A stretch of DNA of 64,000 nucleotides from Gammaproteobacteria bacterium (GTDB lineage: Bacteria > Pseudomonadota > Gammaproteobacteria > Arenicellales > Poriferihabitantaceae). Both the position numbers and the translations under genes were made by a program. Shown here in pieces: positions 11,011 through 18,910 of this stretch. Location: positions 24,047-88,046 of the forward strand of contig JALCBG010000001.1 in assembly GCA_028066695.1 (NCBI GenBank), given 5' to 3'. Under the pieces are notes generated by a model. It was not told the DNA's origin, did not search any database, and saw only the letters and a list, made by a program, of their open reading frames with translations. Numbering within the stretch: the first letter of the stretch is position 1; each line of letters starts with the position of its first letter.

Positions 11011-12789
11011 ATGAGGCCGATGGGTTTGCAACCGCGCTTTGACACCGGCCGCGCCCGCCGAAAGAACGCGGCCGCGGGCGCATTGCTTGCGGCGCTGCTG
11101 TGCGCGTGCGCGGGGCCCGGCGAACTGGCGCGCGACGGCGGCGCGGAGAAAGCAAACGCGCCGCGCGTGGAACTCGGCGCCGACCTCGTGTATGACCTAC
11201 TGCTCGCCGACATCGCCATGCAACGCGGGCGCGAGCGCGTCGCGCTGGACGCATACACGCGCGCCGCGCGCCAAACGCGCGACCGCGCGCTGGCGAAAAA
11301 AGCGCTGCTGCTGGCGATGCACTTGAAGGCGCACGAGCGCGCCGCCGAGTTGACCGCGCTGTTTGCGGAACTGGACACCGGCGGCGGACAATCACCGGAG
11401 GCGGCCGGATTCGCCGGCAGCCGCGAGGAATTGGCGCTGCGCCTGCTCGCCGACATCGCGCGCGCGCACCCCGAACAGGAAGACGCGCTGCGCGAAATCG
11501 CCGAAATGCTGACAGAGCAGGCGCGCCTTCCGGGACACGCGCACATTCTGCCGCGCTTTCGCGAGATCAGCGCGCGCTGGCCCGAAGAAGCCGCGCTGCA
11601 CTGGATCGCGGCGTTGCTCGCGACCGAGTTGGATGAGCGCGAGGCCGCGCTTGAAAGCGCCGATGCGGTGCTGCGCTTCCGCCCCGGCTGGGAAAGTCCG
11701 GCGATGCTGAAACTCTCGCTGCTGGCGGAAACCTCGGTCGCGGCGATGCAAGATTTCGCCGGCAAGTTTTTGCGCGCGCATCCGCGCGCCGCGCGCGCGC
11801 GCATTCATTACGGGCAATTGCTGCTGCGCGCCGAATACACCGAAGCGTCGCTGGAGCAATTTGAAAAGGCGCTGGCGCAGCGTCCGAATTCGCCGGCCGC
11901 GCTGCTGTTCTCCGGAGTCGCGCAAACGCGGCTGCGCATGCCGGAAAAAGCGCTGGCGCCGCTGCGGAAATTGCTGGCCGCGTATCCGCAACATGATCAG
12001 GCGCGTCTGTACATTTCCGAAGCCGAACTCGCGCGCGAAAATTTTGATGCGGCAAACGAGGTGCTGCGCGGCATCTCCTCGCCGCAATACCGATTGGACG
12101 CGCAGTTTCAATACGCAGCGGTGGCCGCGGCGCGCGACGGCGTGGACGCCGGCATCGCGCGCCTCGCGCAACTGCAGCCGGGCGGCGAGGACGAGCGCGT
12201 CCGCATCGTCATGGAGCACGAGGCGCTGTTTCGCAAACACGGCGCGCCGCAGCGCGCGCTCGCCGTGTTTGACCGCGCGCTCGCGGAAACGCCGAAACAG
12301 GCCGACTTGCTCTACCAGCGCGGTATTCTGGCGGCGCAACTGAACCTGCTGGAACTGCACGAGCGCGACATGCGCGCGGTGCTGCAACTGCAGCCGGAAA
12401 ATGCGCATGCATACAACGCGCTCGGCTACACCCTCGCCGACCGCACCGCGCGGTTCGCCGAGGCGCGCGAGTTGATCGCGCGCGCGCTGGAGTTGCTGCC
12501 GAACGACCCGTTCATTCTGGACAGCATGGGCTGGGTGCAGTTTCGCCTCGGCCGGCACAAGTCGGCGATCTCCTATCTGCGCCGCGCGCTGGACATTCGC
12601 CGCGACGCCGAAACCGCCGCGCATCTCGGCGAGGCGCTGTGGGTCAGCGGCAAGCGGCGCGAGGCGCGCGAAATTTGGACGCGCGGGCGCGAATGGTCGC
12701 CCGACAACACCACGCTGCAGGACACCATCGAGCGGCTGTGGCGCGACGCCTCGCTGCGCGCGCCGGCGGCGGCCGCGCGCGCCGGGTAA
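11011..12789 (+). CDS. Tetratricopeptide-repeat lipoprotein upstream of lolB
   Basis: The 592-residue protein starts with an N-terminal region ending in a lipobox-like [13 protein letters not shown] (Cys near residue 32-34), so it is probably a lipoprotein. The rest is helical repeats that fit TPR motifs, best seen in RIHYGQLLLRAEYTEASLEQFEKAL, AHAYNALGYTLADRTARFAEA and FILDSMGWVQFRLGRHKSAISYL. It matches in position and type the TPR protein encoded between hemA and lolB in Pseudomonas, whose biochemical role I do not know; a scaffold role in outer-membrane assembly is an inference. Starts at 11011 or 11020 are possible. Its stop overlaps the lolB start (TAATG). Confidence 0.85.
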   Translation: MRPMGLQPRFDTGRARRKNAAAGALLAALLCACAGPGELARDGGAEKANAPRVELGADLVYDLLLADIAMQRGRERVALDAYTRAARQTRDRALAKKALLLAMHLKAHERAAELTALFAELDTGGGQSPEAAGFAGSREELALRLLADIARAHPEQEDALREIAEMLTEQARLPGHAHILPRFREISARWPEEAALHWIAALLATELDEREAALESADAVLRFRPGWESPAMLKLSLLAETSVAAMQDFAGKFLRAHPRAARARIHYGQLLLRAEYTEASLEQFEKALAQRPNSPAALLFSGVAQTRLRMPEKALAPLRKLLAAYPQHDQARLYISEAELARENFDAANEVLRGISSPQYRLDAQFQYAAVAAARDGVDAGIARLAQLQPGGEDERVRIVMEHEALFRKHGAPQRALAVFDRALAETPKQADLLYQRGILAAQLNLLELHERDMRAVLQLQPENAHAYNALGYTLADRTARFAEARELIARALELLPNDPFILDSMGWVQFRLGRHKSAISYLRRALDIRRDAETAAHLGEALWVSGKRREAREIWTRGREWSPDNTTLQDTIERLWRDASLRAPAAAARAG

Positions 12790-13433
12790 TGCGCGCGCGC
12801 AACGCGGCGCCGACCGCGGCCCTGCTCGCGCTGGTCATGCTCGCGGCCGGCTGCGCCGCGCCGCGGCCGGCGGTTCGCACCGGCGCGCCGCCGGAAGTTT
12901 TGTGGCAGCAGCACCGCGACAAAATCGCGGCGATTTCCGGCTGGCGCGTCAAGGGAAAAATCGCCGTGCAAAGCGGCAACGAAGGCGGCAGTGCGCGGCT
13001 GTTGTGGACGCGCCGCGGCGAACACGAGCAAATAGAACTCTCCGGGCCGCTCGGCGGCGGGCGCATGCGCATTGAAGCCTCGCCGGGACGCGCGCTGCTG
13101 CGCGACACCGAAGGCGGCCGCATTGAAGCCGAAAGCGCCGACGCCGCGCTGCGCGAGCGCCTCGGCTGGCGCGTGCCGTTCGGCGAGCTGGCGCACTGGG
13201 CGCGCGGCCTGCCCGGCGGCGCGCGCGAAGACGAATTGGAATTTGACGCCGCCGGCCGGCTGCGCGCGCTACAGCAGGGGCGCTGGCGGGTGCGCTACCG
13301 CGAATACGCGCGCGTCGGGGAAATTGAACTGCCGCGCAGCATCTTCCTCACCGCCGCGGAGGAAGCCGGCGAAGACGCGTTCAGCGTGAAAGTCCTTTTG
13401 CAAAGTTGGAAGGATCTGCGCGTTGGCGACTGA
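12789..13433 (+). CDS. lolB: Outer-membrane lipoprotein receptor LolB
   Basis: LolB accepts lipoproteins from the periplasmic carrier LolA and inserts them into the outer membrane. The 214-residue protein has a lipoprotein signal (AALLALVMLAAGCAAP). Typical family segments follow, such as GWRVKGKIAVQSGNEGGSARLLWTRR and LSGPLGGGRMRIE near residues 55-100. The ATG overlaps the TPR gene stop by one base, and the 3' end overlaps ispE by 11 bases. The fold is weakly conserved in sequence, so the call rests partly on the lolB-ispE-tRNA-prs order known in gammaproteobacteria. Confidence 0.9.
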   Translation: MRARNAAPTAALLALVMLAAGCAAPRPAVRTGAPPEVLWQQHRDKIAAISGWRVKGKIAVQSGNEGGSARLLWTRRGEHEQIELSGPLGGGRMRIEASPGRALLRDTEGGRIEAESADAALRERLGWRVPFGELAHWARGLPGGAREDELEFDAAGRLRALQQGRWRVRYREYARVGEIELPRSIFLTAAEEAGEDAFSVKVLLQSWKDLRVGD

Positions 13434-14283
13434 GCGCGCGCAACCCGAAAATGGGAATGGAAACGGGGGCGGCGCGCGCCGCAACTGGCCGGCCCCGGCG
13501 AAGATCAACCTTTATTTGCATGTCCGCGCGCGCCGCGCCGACGGCATGCACGAATTGGACACGCATTTTCAATTCCTGGATTTCGCCGACGAATTGCAGT
13601 TTGATACCGACGCATGCGGCATTCGCCGCATGGACCGCCACGATTTTGAATTGCCCGATGACGATTTGTGCGTGCGCGCGGCAAAATTGCTGCGCGCCGA
13701 AGCGGGCGGCGGCGAGCGCGGCGCGGTTATCACCCTGCGCAAAATCATTCCGCCCGGCAGCGGGCTCGGCGGCGGCAGTTCCAACGCGGCGACCACATTG
13801 CTCGCGCTAAACCAATTGTGGAAATTAAACCTGCCGCGCGCGCGCCTCGCCGAATTGGCATTGCAACTCGGCGCGGATGTGCCGTTGTTCGTGCATGGAA
13901 ACGCGGCGCGCGCCGGCGGAGTCGGCGAGAAGTTGACGCCGGCCGCGGCCGATGAAAAGTGGCTGTGCTTGTGCCTGCCGCCGGTCGCGGTTTCCACCGC
14001 GCGCGTCTTTGCGAATTGGCGGCCCGGCGATACTGAAAAAACCGCCGAACAAAAAAACGACTTGGAAAACGCCGCAACCCGCCTCTATCCCGAAGTCGCC
14101 GGCGCGCTGGCGCGCATGCGGCGGCACGCCGATGCGCGCATGAGCGGCAGCGGCGGCGCGGTCTATGCGCGTTTTGACACGCGCGCGCAGGCCGAGCGCG
14201 CCGCCGCGCAATTGCCGGAAATTCCCTCGGTGATCACCCGCTCGCGCAACATTCATCCGCTGCGCGATTTGCCGCCGGCGTAA
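13423..14283 (+). CDS. ispE: 4-diphosphocytidyl-2-C-methyl-D-erythritol kinase (TTG start)
   Basis: IspE phosphorylates CDP-methylerythritol with ATP in the MEP isoprenoid pathway. The 286-residue GHMP kinase has PAPAKINLYLHVRARRADGMHEL at its N-terminus and the ATP-binding glycine loop IPPGSGLGGGSSNAATTLLAL. A C-terminal ARMSGSGGAVYARF-type motif is also present (MSGSGGAVYARFDT). The apparent start is TTG at 13423, overlapping lolB by 11 bases. An AAGGAT Shine-Dalgarno lies about 9 bases ahead of it, and no in-frame ATG occurs before the conserved region, so TTG is well supported. The first ~20 residues are a Gly/Asn-rich extension. Confidence 0.95.
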   Translation: MATERAQPENGNGNGGGARRNWPAPAKINLYLHVRARRADGMHELDTHFQFLDFADELQFDTDACGIRRMDRHDFELPDDDLCVRAAKLLRAEAGGGERGAVITLRKIIPPGSGLGGGSSNAATTLLALNQLWKLNLPRARLAELALQLGADVPLFVHGNAARAGGVGEKLTPAAADEKWLCLCLPPVAVSTARVFANWRPGDTEKTAEQKNDLENAATRLYPEVAGALARMRRHADARMSGSGGAVYARFDTRAQAERAAAQLPEIPSVITRSRNIHPLRDLPPA

Positions 14284-14287
14284 CCCC

Positions 14288-15253
14288 CTATTTCGCGGTG
14301 AACTTTTCGCCGAGTCGGTGGCGCGCCGCATACAGGCACAAAAAATCGTAGGCGAGCGTCGCGGCGAGCAGCGCGGTTACTTCGGCGTGATCAAACGGCG
14401 GCGACACTTCCACCACATCCATGCCGACCAAGTTGACGCCGCGCAGCGCGCGCACCGTTTGCAGCGCCTGCGCCGAACTCAGGCCGCCGCAGACCGGCGT
14501 GCCGGTGCCGGGCGCGAACGCCGGATCCACGCAGTCTATGTCAAAGGTGAGGTAGGTCTTGTGCTCGCCGAGGATGTCGCGCAGCGCGGCGGCCAGCGCG
14601 GCCGCGCCATGCGCCTGCACCCAGTCAGCGTCAAAGATGTGAAAACCGAGCGTCGCGTCGTTGGTGGTGCGAATGCCGACCTGCGCCGAGCGCCGCGGAT
14701 CAACCAGCCCCTCCTTGACCGCGTGAAAAAACATCGTGCCGTGATCCACCCGCCCATCCTCGTCCTCCCAGGTGTCGGTGTGCGCGTCAAAGTGCAGCAG
14801 CGACAACTTGCCGTGCTTCGCCGCGTGCGCGCGCAAAATCGGCAGCGTGATGAAGTGGTCGCCGCCGAGCGCCAGCATCGCCGCGCCGCTGTCCAGAATG
14901 CCGCGCGCATGCGCTTCTATCGCCGCCGGAATGGTTTCCGGGCGGCCGTGATCGAAATAACAGTCGCCGCAGTCGGCGGTTTTCAGAATTTCAAACGGGT
15001 CAAACTCCCACGGCCAATTTCGCTGCCACGCCACCTCGGTGGAAGCGGCGCGAATCGCGCGCGGGCCAAGGCGCGCGCCGGGCCGGTTGGTGGTGGCGAC
15101 ATCAAACGGCACGCCGGTAATCGCGACATCGGCGCCTTTCGGGTCCTTGGAATACTTGCGCCGCGCAAAACTCAGCACGCCCGAATAGTTCGGCTCCGAG
15201 CGCAGCCCGGTCAGGGTTTTGGCGGTGATCGCGTCGTCGATTTTGTTTGGCAT
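14288..15253 (-). CDS. speB: Agmatinase / ureohydrolase family enzyme
   Basis: The 321-residue protein belongs to the arginase-agmatinase superfamily, binuclear Mn enzymes that release urea from guanidino compounds. Metal-ligand motifs are complete: GGDH (LALGGDHFITLPIL), HFDAHTD (LLHFDAHTDTWEDED) and DIDCVDPAFAPGTGTP. The last motif and overall length fit agmatinase, which makes putrescine from agmatine, but related guanidinobutyrase or guanidinopropionase activities cannot be excluded. No speA is in the window. The ATG at 15253 is preferred over an upstream frame because a promoter element lies between them. It converges on ispE. Confidence 0.85.
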   Translation of the reverse strand: MPNKIDDAITAKTLTGLRSEPNYSGVLSFARRKYSKDPKGADVAITGVPFDVATTNRPGARLGPRAIRAASTEVAWQRNWPWEFDPFEILKTADCGDCYFDHGRPETIPAAIEAHARGILDSGAAMLALGGDHFITLPILRAHAAKHGKLSLLHFDAHTDTWEDEDGRVDHGTMFFHAVKEGLVDPRRSAQVGIRTTNDATLGFHIFDADWVQAHGAAALAAALRDILGEHKTYLTFDIDCVDPAFAPGTGTPVCGGLSSAQALQTVRALRGVNLVGMDVVEVSPPFDHAEVTALLAATLAYDFLCLYAARHRLGEKFTAK

Positions 15254-15273
15254 GTTTCTGCGGGCGCCGGCGA

Positions 15274-15282
15274 ATTGTAGCA
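15274..15282 (-). promoter_or_regulatory. Extended -10 element (TGCTACAAT) before the agmatinase gene
   Basis: The minus strand reads TGCTACAAT 21 bases before the ATG, predicting a leader of about 14 bases. It is identical to the elements at 21036, 47243 and 58992. Confidence 0.5.
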
Positions 15283-15305
15283 TGCGCCCCGGCCTCCCCC
15301 GCCTA

Positions 15306-15334
15306 TTGACAATTCGCGCCGCGCCCGGCACAAT
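15306..15334 (+). promoter_or_regulatory. Sigma-70-type promoter for tRNA-Gln and prs
   Basis: A consensus -35 TTGACA (15306-15311) is followed after exactly 17 bases by a -10-like CACAAT (15329-15334). Transcription would begin near 15341, about 60 bases before the tRNA. It is one of the best full promoters in the window. Confidence 0.75.
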
Positions 15335-15401
15335 ACGCCCCCGAACGGCCCGCGGCGCGCGGGTTTTCGCACATCATCCCATTCACCACCACTCATCCCA
15401 T

Positions 15402-15478
15402 TGGGGCGTAGCCAAGCGGCCTAAGGCACCGGATTTTGATTCCGGCATTCGGAGGTTCGAATCCTCCCGCCCCAGCCA
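15402..15478 (+). tRNA. tRNA-Gln (anticodon TTG), 3' CCA encoded
   Basis: The acceptor stem TGGGGCG pairs with CGCCCCA, and the discriminator and CCA are encoded (GCCA). The anticodon stem CCGGA/TCCGG encloses a loop with TTG, and the T loop is GGTTCGAATCC. The unusual U1-A72 pair is shared with known bacterial tRNA-Gln. It precedes prs as in other gammaproteobacteria. Confidence 0.96.
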
Positions 15479-15511
15479 CGCCCCAGCACTCCCTCAACCC
15501 CGGGCAACGGC

Positions 15512-16462
15512 GTGTCACCAGAGAATCTGTCGGTTTTCAGCGGCAACGCCAATCCCGAACTGGCGCGGGAGGTGGCGCAGCGCCTCGGCATTCCGCTCGG
15601 GCGCGCGCTGGTCGGCAAGTTCAGCGACGGCGAAATCAACGTGGAGGTGATGGAAAATGTGCGCGGGCAGGATGTGTTTGTCATCCAGCCGACCTGCGCG
15701 CCGAGCAACGACAATCTGATGGAGTTGCTGGTGATGCTGGACGCGGTCAAGCGCTCTTCGGCGGCGCGCATCACCGCGGTCGTGCCGTATTTCGGCTACG
15801 CGCGCCAGGACCGCCGCCCGCGCACCGCGCGCGTCGCCATCTCGGCGAAACTCGCGGCCGAGATGATCAGCGTGGCCGGCGCGAACCGCGTGCTGACCAT
15901 AGACTTGCATGCCGACCAAATTCAGGGGTTTTTCGACATACCGACCGACAACATTTACGCATCGCCGGTGTTAATGAGCGAAGTGTGGCGCCGGCAACTG
16001 CCCGACCCGGTGGTGGTGTCGCCCGATGTGGGCGGCGTGGTGCGCGCGCGCGCGCTGGCGAAACAACTCCAGACCGAACTTGCGATCATAGACAAACGCC
16101 GCCCGAGCGCGAACCAGGCGAAAGTGATGCACATCATCGGCGAGGTGGACCAAAGGTCGTGCATTTTGATAGACGACATGGTGGACACCGCGAACACTTT
16201 GTGCGAAGCCGCAACCGCGCTGAAAGCGCGCGGCGCGGTCAAAGTGCTGGCCTGCTGCACGCATCCGGTGCTGTCCGGCGGCGCGGTCGCGCGCATCGCC
16301 GAATCGCAACTCGACGAATTGCTGGTGACCAATTCCATCCCGCTGCGCGATGACGCGCGCGAATGCGCGATGATTCGGCAGTCCAGCGTGGCCGAATTGC
16401 TGGCGGAATCCATCCGCCGCATCGCCACCGGGGATTCCATCAGCAGCCTTTTTATTGATTAA
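15512..16462 (+). CDS. prs: Ribose-phosphate pyrophosphokinase (GTG start)
   Basis: Prs makes PRPP from ribose 5-phosphate and ATP for purine, pyrimidine, histidine and NAD synthesis. The 316-residue product is full length and has the ribose-5-phosphate region [28 protein letters not shown] and the PRPP-binding [18 protein letters not shown]. The start is GTG at 15512, giving [18 protein letters not shown], which matches the family N-terminus. It lies 33 bases after the tRNA 3' end, so tRNA-Gln and prs probably share one transcript. Confidence 0.97.
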   Translation: MSPENLSVFSGNANPELAREVAQRLGIPLGRALVGKFSDGEINVEVMENVRGQDVFVIQPTCAPSNDNLMELLVMLDAVKRSSAARITAVVPYFGYARQDRRPRTARVAISAKLAAEMISVAGANRVLTIDLHADQIQGFFDIPTDNIYASPVLMSEVWRRQLPDPVVVSPDVGGVVRARALAKQLQTELAIIDKRRPSANQAKVMHIIGEVDQRSCILIDDMVDTANTLCEAATALKARGAVKVLACCTHPVLSGGAVARIAESQLDELLVTNSIPLRDDARECAMIRQSSVAELLAESIRRIATGDSISSLFID

Positions 16463-16480
16463 CCCGATTAGGAGCAAAAC

Positions 16481-17173
16481 ATGAGCGATCAATTTGAATT
16501 AATCGCGCGCAAACGCGCGCGTTCCGGCACCGCGCTGGTGCGCCGCCTGCGGCGCGAGGGCGACGTGCCGGCGGTGCTGTACGGCGGCGGCAAGGAAAAC
16601 CTGATCATCGCCATCAACCACGACGTGCTGTTCCACAGCCTCGAGCGCGAGGAGTTTCACTCGGCGATCATCGTCATCAACACCGATGGAAACCGCGAGC
16701 AGGCGATTTTGCGCGATGTGGTCCGCCACCCGCACAAGAACGCGATTCTGCACGCCGACTTTCAGCGCGTGGAAGAGTCAAAGATCCTGACCATGTCGCT
16801 GCCGATTCACTTCACCGGCGAAAGCGAATGCGTCGGCGTGCGCATGTCGGGCGGCATCATCTCGCACCTGATGACCGAGGTGGAAATTTCCTGCCTGCCG
16901 AAAGACCTGCCGGAATCGCTGTCGCTGGATGTCGCCGCCCTGGACCTGCACGACTCGCTGCACCTGTCCGACATCAAACTGCCCGAGGGCGTCCAAATCA
17001 CCTCGCTGATGCACGATGTGAACAAAGAGCACGACCACGCGGTGGTCGCGGTGCTGCCGCCGAAGGTCAGTCTGGCCGAGGAGGAAGAGGAAGCGAAAGC
17101 GGCCGAAGGCGAAGAAGCCGAAGCGCCGGCCGAAGGCGAGCCCGGCGGCGACGCCGGCGGCAAGGAAGCCTGA
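16481..17173 (+). CDS. rplY: 50S ribosomal protein L25 / Ctc family
   Basis: The 230-residue protein has the N-terminal L25 domain that binds 5S rRNA (ARKRARSGTALVRRLRREGDVPAVLYGGGK). A C-terminal TL5/CTC beta domain and a highly acidic Glu/Ala tail after residue 195 follow. This is the long two-domain form rather than the ~94-residue E. coli L25. A clear TAGGAG Shine-Dalgarno lies before the ATG. It sits between prs and pth as in many proteobacteria. Confidence 0.95.
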   Translation: MSDQFELIARKRARSGTALVRRLRREGDVPAVLYGGGKENLIIAINHDVLFHSLEREEFHSAIIVINTDGNREQAILRDVVRHPHKNAILHADFQRVEESKILTMSLPIHFTGESECVGVRMSGGIISHLMTEVEISCLPKDLPESLSLDVAALDLHDSLHLSDIKLPEGVQITSLMHDVNKEHDHAVVAVLPPKVSLAEEEEEAKAAEGEEAEAPAEGEPGGDAGGKEA

Positions 17174-17199
17174 GAGCGCGCCCGCCCGGTATCGCGGCG

Positions 17200-17820
17200 G
17201 TGAAACCGGGCGGCATCGCGCTGGTCGCCGGGCTTGGCAACCCCGGCGCGCGCTACGCGCCGACGCGCCACAACGCCGGCTTCTGGTTCATCGAGCGGCT
17301 GCGGCGCGAATGGGATTTTGATTTGGCGCGCCAGTCGCGCTTTCAGGCGGAAACCGGCGCGGCGCGCGTCGCCGGGCATGCGCTGCGCGTGATAAAGCCG
17401 GACACCTTTATGAACCTGAGCGGCGGCGCGCTCGCGCCGTTCGCGTCGTTCTACCGCATCGCGCCGCCGGAAATTTTGGTCGTGCATGACGAAGTGGATT
17501 TGCCGCCCGGCGCGGCGCGGCTGAAGCGCGGCGGCGGACACGGCGGACACAACGGCCTGCGCGACATCATCGCGCGGCTCGGCAGCGCCGACTTCGCGCG
17601 GCTGCGCATCGGCGTCGGGCATCCGGGCGCGGCGCGCGAGGTTTCCTCGTATGTGCTGCATCCGCCCGGCGCCGATGACTTGGCGCAAATTGAAAACGCG
17701 ATTGAGCGCGCGCTCGGCGTGTTCGGCGAAGTCGCCGCCGGCGAATTTGACGCGGCCGCGAACAAACTGCATACCGCCGAAGGCGCATCGCATGGCCGGC
17801 GCGCCCCGGGCATGAACTGA
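17200..17820 (+). CDS. pth: Peptidyl-tRNA hydrolase (GTG start)
   Basis: Pth recycles tRNA by cleaving the ester of prematurely released peptidyl-tRNAs. The 206-residue protein has IALVAGLGNPGARYAPTRHN with the catalytic His, IKPDTFMNLSGG, VVHDEVDLPPG and RLKRGGGHGGHNGLRD, all standard. No ATG or TTG precedes the conserved N-terminus, so GTG at 17200 is taken as the start. The C-terminus carries a short extra tail. The stop codon overlaps the ychF start by one base (TGATG), indicating translational coupling. Confidence 0.96.
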   Translation: MKPGGIALVAGLGNPGARYAPTRHNAGFWFIERLRREWDFDLARQSRFQAETGAARVAGHALRVIKPDTFMNLSGGALAPFASFYRIAPPEILVVHDEVDLPPGAARLKRGGGHGGHNGLRDIIARLGSADFARLRIGVGHPGAAREVSSYVLHPPGADDLAQIENAIERALGVFGEVAAGEFDAAANKLHTAEGASHGRRAPGMN

Positions 17821-18908
17821 TGGGCTTCAAGTGCGGCATCGTCGGCCTGCCCAATGTCGGCAAGTCCACGCTGTTCAACGCGCTGACGCGCTCCAACGCG
17901 GCGCAGGCCGAGAACTACCCGTTCTGCACGATTGACCCGAATATCGGCATGGTGGAAGTGCCGGACGCGCGGCTGGCGCAACTCGCCGCGCTGGTCTCGC
18001 CGCAAAAAGTCATTCCGGCGGCGATGGAATTTGTCGACATCGCCGGGCTGGTCGCGGGCGCGGCTGACGGCGAGGGCCTCGGCAACCGCTTTCTCGCGCA
18101 CATCCGCGAAGTGGACGCGATTGCGCATGTGGTGCGCGCCTTTGAAGACGACGCGGTCACGCATGTCGCCGAGCGGGCCGACCCGGCCGCCGACATTGAA
18201 ACCGTGAACACCGAGTTGCTACTGGCCGACATAGAGACCGCCGGCAAGGCGCAGCAGCGCGCCGAGTCGCGCGCCAAGTCCGGCGACAAGGAGCAAATCG
18301 CGCTGCGCGATCTTCTCGCCGAAGTGAAACAGCAACTGGAAAGCGGCGTCGCGGTGCGCGCGATGCAGCTTGAAGACGCGCAGCGGGAGGCGCTGAAGCC
18401 GTGCTGTTTTCTGAGCGCAAAGGCGGCCATCTACATCGCCAACATCGGCGAAGACGGCGGCGGCGACCGGCTGCGCGCGGTGGAGGAAATCGCCGCGCGC
18501 GAGCGCGCAAAAACGGTCGCGCTGTGCGCGGCCATAGAGGGCGAATTGGCCGGCCTCAGCGAGGAAGAAGCCGCGCCCTTTCTCGCCGAAATGAACCTGC
18601 GCGAGCCGGGATTGGCGCGCCTGATTCGCGCCGGCTACGAATTGCTCGGGCTGCACACCTTTTTCACCGCCGGACCGAAGGAAGTGCGCGCTTGGACCGT
18701 GCGCATCGGCGCGCGCGCGCCCGAGGCGGCCGGCGCGATTCACACCGATTTTGAAAAGGGTTTCATTCGCGCCGAGACCGTTTCCTTTGACGACTACCTG
18801 CGCCACAACGGCGAGCACGGCGCCAAGGAAGCGGGCCGGCTGCGCCTTGAAGGCAAGGACTATGTGGTCGCCGACGGCGATGTCATGCATTTCCGTTTTA
18901 ATGTGTAG
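17820..18908 (+). CDS. ychF: Redox-regulated ATPase YchF (OBG family)
   Basis: The 362-residue protein begins with the P-loop [18 protein letters not shown]. It continues with a coiled-coil insertion near residues 130-200 and ends in a TGS domain ([15 protein letters not shown] through [13 protein letters not shown]). YchF proteins bind ribosomes, prefer ATP over GTP and act in translation and oxidative-stress responses. Overlap with pth and a two-base gap to the next gene imply one operon. Full length, no anomalies. Confidence 0.96.
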   Translation: MGFKCGIVGLPNVGKSTLFNALTRSNAAQAENYPFCTIDPNIGMVEVPDARLAQLAALVSPQKVIPAAMEFVDIAGLVAGAADGEGLGNRFLAHIREVDAIAHVVRAFEDDAVTHVAERADPAADIETVNTELLLADIETAGKAQQRAESRAKSGDKEQIALRDLLAEVKQQLESGVAVRAMQLEDAQREALKPCCFLSAKAAIYIANIGEDGGGDRLRAVEEIAARERAKTVALCAAIEGELAGLSEEEAAPFLAEMNLREPGLARLIRAGYELLGLHTFFTAGPKEVRAWTVRIGARAPEAAGAIHTDFEKGFIRAETVSFDDYLRHNGEHGAKEAGRLRLEGKDYVVADGDVMHFRFNV

Positions 18909-18910
18909 CC

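Noticed and set aside
14288-15253. Calling the ureohydrolase an arginase or formiminoglutamase
   Set aside because: The DIDCVDPAFAPGTGTP motif and length fit agmatinase-type enzymes better, though substrate remains open.
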